DNA of 64,000 bases from Corylus avellana (Eukaryota; Streptophyta; Magnoliopsida; Fagales; Betulaceae): contig NC_081547.1 in assembly GCF_901000735.1 (NCBI RefSeq), positions 20,026,838-20,090,837 of the forward strand, in the 5' to 3' direction. The translations under genes were made by a program, and so were the position numbers. The notes under the pieces were generated by a model that saw only the letters and a program-made list of their open reading frames with translations, did not search any database and was not told the origin of the DNA. The first letter of the stretch is position 1. Each line of letters begins with the position of its first letter. This document shows, piece after piece, positions 34,532 through 46,517 of the stretch.

Positions 34532-35912
34532 GGGGAAAATGTATTTTACCCCCTGAAGTTTCAAGAGTTTTTTAATTTGAACCTCAAAGTTTAAAAATTG
34601 ACAATGTACCCCCCTGAAGTTTCAAAAATTTTCAATTTAAATCTTCCTTTAAATTTTTCCGTCTAAATGGATGAAACTCGCCTCAAGTGCTTCTCACGTG
34701 ACATATGAACCCATTTTCTTCCAATTTTACCCTCAATTACAGACTCCAAAACCCATTTTGCCCTTTTCTTCCTTTAAGCCCATTTTGCCCTTTTATAAAT
34801 GGTTTGTCCGCCATTTGCCAAATCGGATGAATCAAATTCTCTCTCTCCCGAAGCTCTCTCTGTCTCAAAGCTCCCTTTCTCCCTCTCTAGTATCTCCCTA
34901 TGCAGCAAAGCCCACATATCGTTTGCTGTCGTCAATTGATGGGCACCTAGTTAGGAAATTAATCAAAGAAATTACTTGAAATTAATTTCATAATGTTCTT
35001 ATATATGCTGACTTGTTGTACATTTCTATTTTTTTTTTTTCTTTTTCTTTTTAGTTATATATATAACTTGATGAGGAGAGTGCAGAATTAATTAGATGGA
35101 CTCAGATCCGGAAAGATCCTTTATATGTTTAGGTTTAAGTGTCTGTCTTATGCGAAGATATTTGTCAATATATATATATATTATTTTTGGTTCAAAAGCT
35201 CTAAAATACTGATCAGAGTATTTCTTTTTTAGTTTATACTTTACGTTATTTTTTGAAATTTAAAATCTTCCACTTTTCTCGCAAGTGAGGTCCATCCTCG
35301 TATGGATGGGTACTCCGTACTCACCTAAAAACAGGGTAGTTGAGAGAAAAATTCCACACAAGAGTTTGTTGATCTTTTACTTGTTGGAATGGGTAGTTTC
35401 ATATTAGAGTTTGTTTAGGTTTTCTTCGTTCAAATCGGTGATTGGGCAATCTAAACAGGCAGAGTAATGAGAGAGACTCAGCGATGGAGAGAGAGACTTC
35501 TGAGAGGGAGAGACTAGAGAGGGAGAAAGGGAGCTTTGAGAGAGAGAGAGCGCTTTGCGAGGGAGATAATTTTCAAATTTTTTCATTTTGAGAGAGAGAA
35601 AGCTTTGTTATGCCGACAGTGGAGAAAGAAGAGAGGTTTTTTTAATAATAAAAGGGCAAAATGGGCTTAAAGGAAGAAAATGGCAAAATGGGTTTTGGAG
35701 TCCGTAATTGAGGGTAAAATTGGAATAAAATGGGTTAATATGTCATGTGAGAAGCACGTGGGGCGAGTTCCATCCATTTAGACAAAAAAATTTAACGGAA
35801 GGCTTAAATTGAAAATTTTTGAAACTTCAAGGGGGTACATTGCCAATTTTTAAACTTTGGGGTTCAAATTGAAAAACCCCTGAAACTTCAGGGAGTAAAA
35901 TGCATTTTTCCC
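34532..35912. mobile_element. MULE-like foldback element with perfect 9-bp TSD
   Basis: 1381 bp with long inverted arms (about 34532-34905 and 35535-35912). Ends are GGGGAAAATG and CATTTTTCCC. It is flanked by identical 9-bp TTTGTTTTA at 34523-34531 and 35913-35921. It lies in the 3' noncoding region of the Copia element and has no transposase gene. The middle contains a GAGA/TCTC-rich stretch that is part of the arms. The 9-bp TSD and long TIRs point to the Mutator superfamily. Confidence 0.88.
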
Positions 35913-35921
35913 TTTGTTTTA

Positions 35922-37083
35922 TTTGTTTTGCAATTGTTTTTCGTTTGTGTGCATTTCTTTTGTGAAAATTTTCAAAAAGGCAAAAATATTTTTCTTTGGT
36001 TGTTTTTTTTCTTTTCTTTCTTTTGTCTTATGCACCTAGATAGTCCATTAATTTCTTATGTTGCTTTCATGGATTTAATTCCATGCGTCTTGGAATGTTC
36101 TTAATATGCATAAGACGAAAAATTGTATCAATGGACTTATTTTTGTGGTTACCTAAAGCCTGAGCTTATATGGTACGTTTTGCCTATACTTAATCTCTCT
36201 TGTGCACATTTAAGCTTAATTCGAGGTTATTTCTTAATTTTAAATGTGAGGTCTGTTAGGTAACTACATGAGGTTTGTTTTTGACTAGTCATATTTTTCA
36301 AATTGACCATATGCTTTCTCTTTTGTGATAAGCACCACAAGATTAAGGACACTTTCTTATAGAGAAAAAGAAACAAAATAGTGAAACAAATAAAATCAAA
36401 AGATCATATTCCAAAAGAAATTTATTTCACTATGTCAAACTTGTACAAATTGTTTTACAAAAAGAAATGTATAGGATGAGAGTGGCTAGGCCCTAGTATG
36501 ATAAGGTTTGACTTTTGATTTGATATACTTGTCAAAATTTCATGTTGGTGAAACTTTCTCCTCTTTTTGTAAGTTGGTTATTTTTCTTATTAGATGGCTT
36601 ACACACACACACACCACACAAGCATGGGTTGAATTGAACATTTTTCTTTGCTTGGGTTAAGCAATATGAGTTTCTTGTCATTTCTAGCCTCATGTATATT
36701 TTGCATATTTGGGGCATGTTTGGAATATTCATTGTTGAAATACATGAGTCATTGATGTGTGTATCATGTGTGTTCTTTTGACTTTTGAAGGGGAGAAACA
36801 TGTTTTTCTTTTCAAGTTTCTTGTTGATAAATGAGTTATACATTGAGGGGGATTTATTGTTGTTGTGTCTTCATGATCCTGCCACATACTTCATGCATTT
36901 ATCTGTGATCATGAGTTTTATTTTTATGTTATTCCTGTTCCGCATATGCCTTGATAAATTTTGTGAATGTTTCAGGAATAATAGACTTTTTTAATTTTGT
37001 GACAAAAAATGGGAGTAAATATGGGGAGTTAATGGAATGTCTCGACATATGGGTGTTGTCACCGAATTGTCAAATGGGGAGTT
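35922..37083 (+). other. Copia 3' noncoding region and polypurine tract
   Basis: Continues the Copia internal noncoding region after the foldback insertion. It is similar to 2530-3357 (plus) and 3370-4080 (reversed). Two G-rich purine stretches occur near 36788 and 37073; the second abuts the 3' LTR. Confidence 0.7.
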
Positions 37084-37611
37084 TGTAAGTTCTTGTTGTT
37101 GGCTAATTTGTGATCAAAACTGACGTTCCAAAGCACCAAGACACATCTCAAATGCAAGCAGATTTTCTTCCTAAATGCAATGTTGTCCAGACAGGTTGCC
37201 AGGCTATCCAGACAGCATTTCCAGCAAGCTCTTTCTACCTCAACGCAAGGCTGTTCAGACAGGTTGCTAGGCTATCCGGATAGCATTTCCAGCAAGCCCA
37301 TTTTACTTGCTCGGAAGGCCCTGTCTGGACAGGCACTAACCCTGTCTGGACACCCCGTAAGTTTTACTTCAAAAACGTGATTTTAAGTGTGTCGGTGTCT
37401 AGAGTTTTGGTGGTCATATATATTCATCTCTTTTAAGAGAGAGAGAGGAACGAAATTAGAGGCTAGGTTTCGTGAGAAGTTGTGTTGAGAGAGAATATTT
37501 GTTGAGAGCCAAATTGTTCCTTGTAGAGGATTTTGTTAGTTTAATTATGCTCTTCATTAAGAAGTCTATCAGAAGGATCCAGTAAAAGAGAATTACGTTC
37601 AAAAAGATTGT
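37084..37611 (+). repeat. Copia 3' LTR, first copy, cut by gap
   Basis: First 528 bases of the LTR, TGTAAGTTC onward, ending at the gap. Its distal part matches nothing on the far side of this gap; an LTR end of the same family is at 52174-52404. Confidence 0.85.
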
Positions 37612-37711
37612 NNNNNNNNNNNNNNNNNNNNNNNNNNNNNNNNNNNNNNNNNNNNNNNNNNNNNNNNNNNNNNNNNNNNNNNNNNNNNNNNNNNNNNNNN
37701 NNNNNNNNNNN
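37612..37711. other. Assembly gap (100 N)
   Basis: Separates the two tandem versions of the retroelement block. Confidence 0.99.
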
Positions 37712-38163
37712 GTGGGGGAGAAAGTGACCTCAAATAGGTCACGTGATCGTCTGCCCGAGTGCGCTCAATCGCACTCGTGCAGTAAAGTGTGTGTGTGGGT
37801 GATGTGCGCTCGAACACACACATGGTGCACTCGATCGCACTGACAGAATGCAATGTGTCCTAAAGTGGGGAACTATGCTCAATCGCATGCAGGTCGCGAT
37901 CGATCGTAGCAACAAACTATGAATTTATTTTTTTTTATGCAAAATATACAACAATTTTCTGAAATAAAAAGAAAACACAAAAGATAAGTGAGATATTAAG
38001 AGTATTTCAAAAAATTATGTAAAGTAAGAAAATTGACATGATGGGAAACAAAGTAAGAGATGGAAAAGTGTATTGTCTCCAGTGGCCTCAGTACCACTAT
38101 TCTAAGTAAATGCGCTTGAGCTCCTAGCCTGCTCAAACGTTTCTACTTGTAGCTGTAGTGCTA
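37712..38163 (-). other. G2 spacer, second copy
   Basis: Noncoding; matches 19618-20129 but without the LTR remnant and small gaps. It contains GATCGATCG-type motifs at 37760-37850 and 37870-37910. Confidence 0.7.
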
Positions 38164-40777
38164 CTAGTGTGGAGAGCTACACTTGAGCTCGACAGAATGT
38201 GGCTCAAGTGCCCTTGGTGGTGCAGGGACAGGACTTTCTTTATAGGTCCACAATTTCAGTCCCACATAGGACTCATTCTTGACACGCTTTATATGATGAT
38301 GGTCCATGGGTCTTTTCTTGTGGAGCTTGGTGTCCTCACTTGCTTCATACCTCAATTCATCCCGTTCATGCAGCTGTAGCTTCCTCTTAGCACTTGGATA
38401 TGGTGGAAAGGCTTCAAGGGGTTGCTTTGCTCCACTAATGTCCTCAGTGACATCTTCATAGACTGGCCCAATGTCCTGCCTTGTGAACTTGTGAGTGAGG
38501 GGGGTCTTTACTGGATCTTTTTGTGGGTCTTGCAAAATTAGGTCACTAACACCTTGGATCATACAAACATCAAAACATTTGAAATTATCTTAAGGTAATT
38601 ACATTGTATCAAATATTTTGAATTCTATTGTCTCACCATTCACCTTCATACTTACAGTACTATTTTTCACACCTATTGTAGTATCAGCAGTTCTCATAAA
38701 AGATCTTCCTAAGATGATAGGCAAGGGTGATAGCATAGGAGATTCTTCCACATCCAATACAATGAAATCCGCAAGTAAAATAAATGTACCTACCTTTACC
38801 AACATATCCTCAAGTATACCTCTTGGTCTTTTGATGCTTCTGTCTGCCAATTGCAAGGTGACAGAGGTTGGTTGAAGCTCTCCCAAACCCAGCTTTTCAT
38901 ATACCGTGTAAGGTAGCGAATTGACCCCTGCTCCCAGATCCAACAATGCATGCTCAAAAGATGGTCTCCTATTCTGCAAGGAATGGTAAAACTACTTGGA
39001 TCTGTTAGCTTTGGTGGTAATTTTCTCAACAAAAGTACACTTACCTCTTCTATTAAGGCCACAGTCTCATGCTATTGAAACTTCATTTTGTTAGTGCAAC
39101 AATCCTTTAAAAATTTATCATATGAGGGAATCTATTTAATTGCATCTAATAAAGGAATGTTGATTTCTACTTTCCTCAAAGTCTCAAAGATATCCATGAG
39201 TTGTTTTTCTTTCTTTGGTTTGACTAACCTTTGAGGGAAGGGTGGTGCATTCACCTTCTCCATTTTGTTTACCTTGGCAGTTGATCATCTAGAGATGCTT
39301 GAGGTGGCTCTTTAGTTCCTATGACCTTTCCATTTCTAAGAACTATGACTGCTTTTAACTGCTGGTGATCCCCTAGATTGGGTATTGTTTAGGATGAAAA
39401 TTCTCCCTGCTTTCTTTCACTTAGCTCATTTGCCATCTGCGCCATTTGCACTTCCAGTCTTTGGATGGCTTGATCGGTTCTTTGGAATGCTTGATCGACC
39501 CTTGTATTGATTTATTTTTGATCAGTCATAAATTGTTGTTGAGAAGCCACCAGGGTGTATATCATACTCTCTAGTTGGTTCAATTTTGACTCTTGAGTTG
39601 GTTGGCTAGCTTGTTGGGGACCCTTCTACTGTCCTTGATTGTTACTCCCAGAGAAATTTGGATGGTTGCACCAAACTGGATTGTAGGTGTTGGAGAACGT
39701 ATTGTTATTGTGGTGGTAATTGTTTTGTCCCACATAATTCACCTCTTCTTGATCTGCAAATGGAGATAACAAACATGTCTCAGTAGTGTGATCTAAATGG
39801 GAACATATAGCACATACCTGGACTTGTGTGTCCTGTTCAAGAGGTGAAATTTTCTGAGCAGTCATGGCTTTGATAGTCATATCTAGCTTCCTTTCCACAT
39901 CAGCCATCTGATTTGGAGATCCCCCATTGAACTTTACTTCATACATGCCTTTACTTTTTACTCATCACCATCCTCTAGAGCAGAACTGTTGGGAATGCTC
40001 ACTTAGTGTTTCAAAAAGCTCTATTGCTTCCTCACTACTCTTTTCTATAACTGCTCCCCCACAAGCTGAGTCAACCATCCCTTTATTAGTATCATCTAAA
40101 CCTTCATAAAAAATTTGTACCTAATCATCTTGAAGGATGTTGTGATGTGGGCACTTTAGAAGCAGTGAATTGAAGTGATCTCATGCCTCAAAGAAAATAT
40201 CTCATCTCTTTGTTAGAACATCTGAAGTTCCCTTTTAAGCTGTCTTGTCTATTGAGCTGGGAAAAACTTCTTCAGAAACTTGGTGGCTAATTCTTCCCAA
40301 GTATGGATAGAATCTGCAGGCAAAGAATTATACCACAGTTTAGCATTATCTTTCAAAGAGAAGGGAAAGAGGACTAACCTGAGTCTCTCTGAAGTTAGGC
40401 CTTGGATGTGCTACAGCTTGCATAGATCAGGAACTCCTTAAGATGCAAGTTAGGATCCTCAGTAGCTGTGCCCTGAAGTAAGTCAATGCATTGAGGATTT
40501 GAGGAGAAATATAATGGTTGCCTTCCACTTCCAGTTGATATGCTATGCATGATGGCTGATTGAGGTTCATTGGGATGAACGCCTGCTTCATCGGTCTCCG
40601 CACCGGTGGTGGATTTGCCTTTAGTGGTCTTGGCACTATTGGTGGGTTCTCTTGCAAATCTTCCGTTATGTTCTCAATTTCTTCCTCTTCTTCTTTGTCT
40701 CTAGGTCTTTGTCTAATTGTCCCCTCAACTTCGGGATCGAGAGGAATGACAGTTGAATCTTGAGATCGACGACCTTG
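38164..40777 (-). pseudogene. G2 gag-protease fused to integrase tail, second copy
   Basis: Same layout as 20130-22756. Gag begins MQGRRSQDSTVIPLDPEVEG near 40777, where the first copy has a stop. Then come the proline-rich segment, the Retrotrans_gag core, the knuckle CAICSHLDHTTETC (39880-39840), a damaged retropepsin-like domain (38979-38599, LLDLGAGVNSLPYTVY), and MIQGVSDLILQDPQKD passing directly to KRKLQLHERDELRYEASED (38562-38164). The protease region carries a frameshift near 38960, and gag has several stops. Because both copies share the protease-to-integrase join, the pol deletion predates their separation. Confidence 0.75.
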
Positions 40778-41020
40778 CATCAATTGAATTGCCTCTTCGG
40801 TCAAAGCAACTTCAATGCTGCTCCTTGGAACTTTGCTCGATTGCACTCGGCTGATGCTCAATTGCAGTAACAGAATGCTAGTCCGCAAACCTGACATAGA
40901 AAACCGAAAAAGTTCAGAAAAACAGAAAATATTTTTGGTTTTTGATAAAAACAAAATTGAAAATTGAAAATTAAAAATAACACAAATAAAGGAAAACAAT
41001 TTTAAACACAATTCGCCGCA

Positions 41021-41039
41021 ATCCCTAGCAACGGCGCCA
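41021..41039 (-). promoter_or_regulatory. G2 primer binding site, second copy
   Basis: Minus strand TGGCGCCGTTGCTAGGGAT, tRNA-Asp type, 6 bases from the LTR start at 41046. Confidence 0.85.
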
Positions 41040-41045
41040 AAAACT

Positions 41046-42161
41046 TGTTGTTACAAAGATCTACCTAAATTAATAGGCAAATAATTGTATGTTTTACCCG
41101 CAAGAGCACAAGGTCAACATAGTAGTATAGGGTACAAGTACGGGGTAATTCCCACGAGGATTGCTAAATTTTGTCTAAAATAAATTCCAAAAGTAAAATA
41201 AAACAAAGATTGTCTAAAATAAATTCCAAAAGTAAAATAAAACAAAGATTGGATTTGAGTTGATAATAATAAAAAGGTAGGGCTTTGACATCCACCACTA
41301 ATTATATTTAGATAATATATCAATAAGCCAATGCTTTGATCATGTTATGTATATCTAATGTTTGTCAACCTAAGGGCATGGGTGTCTACTCCTTAAGCTA
41401 TTGATTCTCCTAAGCAACGAATTAGGCATGGATGTCTAATCTAATTCTTTTCTTTCTTAAAGGATTTAGCATGGATGTCTACTAAGTTGTTCTTTAAGAA
41501 AGCATAATTCTATGGAAATCGACGAACACATGAGGCCAAGGGCATGGGTGTCTACTCCCGGTTTTCCATGTTGATTACCCTAGGAACCCGGTGTAGATTT
41601 CTTTTGTTACTTTTGTTAAACCCAGGACTCGATCATCCAAATTAATTTAACTAATTAGTTCATACCACATGCATATGTTGATCAGGCAAACACTTATGAG
41701 GAATTCATTAAAGCAGGAATTAATCAAGTTAAATACCACAAAATGATCATCACAAAGGGGCCAATATTGAATATTAACTAAACATAACTAGGGCTTCAAT
41801 CTAGCCCTCCTAAATAAATTAGTTACCCATAAATTTGATGTTAAACACCTTCATAAAATAAAATAAAAGAAATGAAAAGAATAAACCTGAAACTTGAACT
41901 TGAAGAGCTCAAATTCTTCTCCTTCGAAATTGTGTCTATTCTAGAGGCTTAAGGATCTATTTATAGGCCTTCGAAATACTCTAGAAACCCTAAAAATCAT
42001 AGGGTTTGAACCCTAGTTCACACTAAGTTACAAAACCCTAAAAGTTGCACTTTCCATAACAAGGTTGGCGGCTGACTTGCCCATCACGCACGGGTGCGCT
42101 CGATCATAGCCCGTGTGCGATCAATCGCAGGTCTGGGATCGATCCTCTTTATACTGGCGTT
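41046..42161 (-). repeat. G2 5' LTR, second copy, first segment
   Basis: LTR starting TGTTGTTACA, interrupted by G3 after GCGTT (42157-42161) and continued at 45991-46258. A roughly 43-bp tandem repeat (about 41170-41250, AAATTCCAAAAGTAAAATAA core) makes it longer than the 3' LTR. Confidence 0.88.
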
Positions 42162-42994
42162 TGATGTATAAATTTAATTGTACTCGCAAGCACACGAGTC
42201 GTGTGCAATATAGCGTGTGTGCAAGTGCGAGGTTGATCCATAGGGATTTGTATTTTGTAAACCAATTTCTATTTAAACCAACTCTACTTTAACCTAGTTC
42301 CAAATTTTGTGATTTTTGTCGTGCAAAAATAAAACTAAAGAAAATGATGAAATAAAATGGTAAAGAATACTAAGTTTTAAGAATTCACTTCACCAAGTCT
42401 TAACTCTATATTCTCGTATTTGTTCCTACAATCAACAAACTATTATGCTCAAACTGTTGTTCAATGTTTTACAAATATCTAGTTTAAATTATTCAATGAA
42501 TCCACCCATTTTTACAAATCACAACAAATATCCGATTTGAAATTCAATCATCCTATGTATCCGTTTGGTTAACGAATCATAACAGATATCCGATTTCAAT
42601 CTAATGATTTGATGTATCCGAAGGATGAAGCACATCAAATATCCAACTCCAACACATAACAATTCATCACATTCAATTAAAGGATATGAATCAGCCAATT
42701 GAATGAAAATCTTCAACATCCTTATTCAAAGTCAAAATTGTATAAACAAAATACGAGAATACATGAGTTTGTCAATGACAAAGCTTCATCTTCAACCTTA
42801 GTTGAAAATTTTAGCCTCTCATGATAACAAAAACAATCCACAATTCAATTGACATCATGAGAAAAATAAAACTTACAATAGAAAATGAAGCAAAAGCTCC
42901 AAAAACCTAGAAAACACAAATTTTGACAAAGTACGGCGCCCCCGGCTCGTCTCCGTCCATTTACAATGGAAAAGAATGATATTTATAAGCTAAT

Positions 42995-43094
42995 NNNNNN
43001 NNNNNNNNNNNNNNNNNNNNNNNNNNNNNNNNNNNNNNNNNNNNNNNNNNNNNNNNNNNNNNNNNNNNNNNNNNNNNNNNNNNNNNNNNNNNNN
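42995..43094. other. Assembly gap (100 N)
   Basis: By comparison with 24950-28555, about 3.6 kb of G3 sequence is probably missing. Confidence 0.99.
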
Positions 43095-44118
43095 TGCTAA
43101 GTGCATAGGATTAGCACAGATTGAACAGCCATCAACATTGAAAGTGTTGGCGGCATTTACGGATTGACCCACTGCAAGGGCTTCAACCTTCTTGGTCAGA
43201 GCATCTATCTTTATCCTCAAATCAGTGTCCTCCTTAACCTCATAGATGCCACCTTTCTTGGGAATACGGGCAGATTTATCCCGACAACTCGAAAAATCCC
43301 ACTGGTGTGAGCTGTCGGACAACTTGTCTAATGCCTTATATGCTGCATCCCCTGTCAAACTTAAGAATGCTCCCCCATTCATTGACTCGATCATACTACG
43401 GTTGGATTGGGTCAATCCTTGGTAGAAAAATTTAACGAGTCTCCACTTCTCATATCCATGTGGAGAGCATCTTATCAACAACTCCTTAAATCTTTCCCAA
43501 CACTCCGAAAATTTCTCGTCCTCCTCTTGAGTGAAGGAACTTATTTCCTTTCTGCATTCATTGACCTTTGACATTGGGAAATACTTGTTATAGAACTTGC
43601 TTAACAAGCTTTCCCAAGATGTAATGGATCCGGGCGTGTTGAAATCCAACCATGCCCTGGCTTTGTCATGCAGAGAGAAAGGAAATAGTCTGAGATGGAC
43701 AAACTCTTCGGAAAAATTTTGAAATTTGAAAGTGGCACATATGTCCTTGAATTTCTTTACATGACTGTAAGGATTTTCTAGTTCTAGGCCATGGAACGAT
43801 GGTAGGAGTTGGATGACATGTGGTTTCAAATCGAAGTGAGTAGCATTGGTTGGTGGCAACACTATACACGAATGGGATGTAGTGAAGTCCACAGGTGCGA
43901 ACAATTCCCTAAATGATGTAGTGAAGTCCACATTCCAAGCTCTAGCATCCTCGTGTTCAACCCTAGGTTGCTCCATATTCTGGGGTATATTACCTTGTTG
44001 GTCTCCCATTTCACCTCTATCCTCACTCTCAATAGGTGCTCTCTGAGTTCTACTAAGAGTTCTATCAATGTCGGGATCTAAAGGTGTTAAATCTAAGTTT
44101 AGGGATCTCCGACCAAGC
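43095..44118 (-). pseudogene. G3 gag, second copy (truncated by gap)
   Basis: An uninterrupted minus-strand gag frame from MLGRRSLNLDLTPLDPDID (44118) to the gap. It has the Retrotrans_gag core (LHDKARAWLDFNTPGSITSW, FYNKYFPMSKVNECRKEI) and an intact start of the CCHC knuckle (CSICANPMHLA). A short internal repeat of VDFTTS (FTTSFRELFAPVDFTTSHSC) is present in both copies. Unlike the first copy it lacks the nonsense codon near the start and the Cys to Tyr change in the knuckle, so it is the better-preserved version. Frames upstream of 44118 run into leader sequence, so I take this Met as the start. Confidence 0.75.
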
Positions 44119-44645
44119 ATACACCAATCTTGAATGCTCAAACAAACTGACTAAACAACAATGAACTATCACAAAAAGGACACAAACAACCAAACAAAAG
44201 ATAAATAAAAATAGAACTAACTATCAACAAAAATATACAAAAGAAATTTTGAAACAATAACAAAAACAAAATGTGCTTAGCTGCTTCTAGTGGTGCGCTT
44301 GAGTGCAGGAACTATGCGATCGAGCATAGATGTGCGCTCGTGCGCACTTGTAGAGTCGATTGAGCGCAGGCACACAGGCTGCTCGCTGAAAAAGCTCGAG
44401 TGCGCTCGACTATAGATGGAGTGCGATCAAGCGTACTGACAGAAACTAAAATTCTCCGAAACTGCAGCAAGAAAAACAGAAACAACAAACTTTTTTTTCT
44501 TTTTCTTTAGATCAGAATGGCAGAAACAACAACAAATACAATAAAATAAAATTGCAAAAATAAAATAACTAGTAGAAAAATAAAATCAATTCAAGTAAAA
44601 ATCAATTTCACAAACAAACAAATCTCCGACAACGGCGCCAAAATT
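44119..44645 (-). other. G3 leader and primer binding site
   Basis: Leader with GCTCGA/GCGATCGA motifs (44290-44440) and an A-rich stretch. The primer site, TGGCGCCGTTGTCGGAGAT on the minus strand at 44622-44640, is tRNA-Asp type with mismatches. Confidence 0.75.
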
Positions 44646-45985
44646 TGATGTACAAATTTAATTGTACTCGAAAGCGCACAAGTCGTGTGCAATATAGTGT
44701 GTGTGCAAGTCCGAGATTGATCCACAGGGATTTGTGTTGTGTAAACCAATTTATATTTAAACCGACTCTATTGTAACCTAGTTCCAAATTGTGTCATTTT
44801 TTTCGTGCAAAAATAAAACATTAACTAAAGAAAATGATGAAATAAAATGATAAAGAATACTAAGGTTTAAGAATTCACTTCGCCAAATCTTAACTCTATA
44901 TTCTCGTATTTGTTCCTACAATCGACAAACTATTATGCTCAAACTGTTGTTCGATGTTTTACAAATATCTAGTTTAAATCATTCAATGAATCCACCCATT
45001 TTTACAAATCACAACAAATATCTGATTTGAAATTAAATCATCCAATGTATTCGTTTGGTTAATGAATCACAATGGATATCCGATTTTAATTGAATGATTT
45101 GATGTATCCGAAGGATGAAACACATCAAATATCCAACTCCAACACATAATAGTTCATTACATTCAATTAAAAGATATGAATCAGCCAATTGAATGAAAAT
45201 CTACAACATCCCTATTCAAAGTCAAAATTGTATAAACAAAATACGAGAATACATGAGTTTGTCAATGACGAAGCTTCATCTTCAACCTTAGTTGAAAGAT
45301 TTAGCCTCTCATGATAACAAAAACAATCCACAACTCAATTGACATCATGGGAAAAATAAAACTTACAATGGAAAATGAAGCAAAAGCTCCAAAAATCCAG
45401 AAAACACGAATTTTGACAAAGTACGGCGCCCCCGGCTCGTCTCTGTCCGTTTACAATGGAAAAGAATTATCTTTATAAGCTAATTTTAGGTTTTTTGCGT
45501 TGCCAGGTCTGCCGAGTGTGCTCGATTACACTCTAGGTGAGCTCGATCGCACTCGGGCAACATGTTTTCTACTGCGTAGGGGCGCGAGTGCGCTCGATTG
45601 CACTAAACGTGCGCTCGAGTGCACTTCCAATCGGAATTAGCCTACTCTTATAAAACATAACTTTGTATATCTTTGAGTTAGCTTTCCAATGACACCAAGA
45701 TCGCCTTAATCCGAGCTATACAACTCTAAATATGACCTTTTTAGTGGGACTCGTCATGTGCGAATCATCGCTCGATCCCAATTTCTGCCAATGCTCCATG
45801 AAGTATCTTAAGCTCCTAAATTAATGGAATGAGTTGCAAATATCACCTTAAAGCCGTATTTTCCTCTTAACGACCTGAAAATTACTAAAACACCATAACT
45901 AACCAAAACATCAGAAAATAATAAAGCTAAAGGCTTAGTAAATGCAAATTAAGGGGTCCAAATATGCAATATTTGACACTCATCA
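44646..45985 (-). repeat. G3 5' LTR, second copy
   Basis: 1340 bp, TGATGTACAAATT...GACACTCATCA. It is homologous to 24098-25412. It contains GCTCGATCGCAC-type motifs at 45525-45625. Confidence 0.88.
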
Positions 45986-45990
45986 GCGTT

Positions 45991-46258
45991 TGATCGCAGG
46001 TGCCTTGTGTGTTGTGGTCTTCACCTTTAGTGTGCTCGATCGTAGCTCCTCTGCGATCGACCGCACTACCAGAGCCTTCTATATTCCCAAAGTAGCTCTT
46101 TTAAGTCCAAAACTTCTGAGATTGCTTCTTTTTCTTCCAATGACCTACAAAATCAAGGAAAATACATAAAAGAACTAAAATGGCATAAACTAACTAAAAC
46201 TAAAGGATTAAAACATGTAAGCTAAGGGCAAAAAATATGAATATTTTAGCACTTAACA
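45991..46258 (-). repeat. G2 5' LTR, second copy, last segment
   Basis: Continues the LTR interrupted at 42161. It ends CACTTAACA at 46258, followed by the target duplication GGCCG (46259-46263) that matches 15312-15316. Confidence 0.85.
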
Positions 46259-46263
46259 GGCCG

Positions 46264-46510
46264 CTCGAACGCACTCAGGAAAAACTGCAAAACAGAAAAG
46301 AAAACACAGTGTCTTCGGCACAGCTGTCTGACTTTGCGCTTGATTGACCTGCAGTAGTGCGCTCGATCACACCATAGGTGCGCTCGATCGCACCGTTGCA
46401 AAATGGAATTAAAAGTCCAGAAACCGACAAGAAAATTAAAAATAAAAATAAAATGAACTAAGGAAAAAAAAACTCTAAAGAAAATTAAACAATCCCCCAG
46501 CAACGGCGCA
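46264..46510 (-). other. G1/G4 leader distal part and primer site
   Basis: Leader of the host element resumed after G2. It has GCTCGATCGCACC motifs (46355-46395) and a tRNA-Asp-type primer site at 46493-46510. Confidence 0.75.
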
Positions 46511-46517
46511 AAAAACT

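Larger units (their letters stand above)
31736..37611 (+). mobile_element. Gag-only Copia element, first copy
   Basis: 5' LTR 31736-32569 (834 bp, TGTAAGTTC...TTTTTCA), primer site 32572-32583, gag 32640-34374, noncoding region to 37083 with a foldback DNA transposon at 34532-35912, polypurine tract AAATGGGGAGTT at about 37072-37083, and 3' LTR from 37084 cut by the gap at 37612. With the foldback element removed, the internal part is only about 3.1 kb and has no protease, integrase or RT. This matches the TR-GAG class of non-autonomous elements described in plants. Confidence 0.85.
42162..45985 (-). mobile_element. Gypsy element G3, second copy, nested in G2 LTR
   Basis: Bounded by TGATG and CATCA and by the identical target duplication GCGTT (42157-42161, 45986-45990). 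3' LTR from 42162, cut by the gap at 42995; gag remnant 43095-44118; leader; primer site 44622-44640; 5' LTR 44646-45985 (1340 bp). Protease and 3' noncoding parts are not assembled here. The first block has the same insertion at the same site (24098). Confidence 0.88.

Noticed and set aside
31737..37611. Possible complete autonomous Copia element
   Set aside because: The internal region was searched by eye in all frames; no protease, integrase or RT motif is present.
42140..46300. G3 second copy as an independent insertion from that at 24098
   Set aside because: Both sit after the same bases of the same G2 LTR (G[C/T]GTT), so they are copies of a single insertion.
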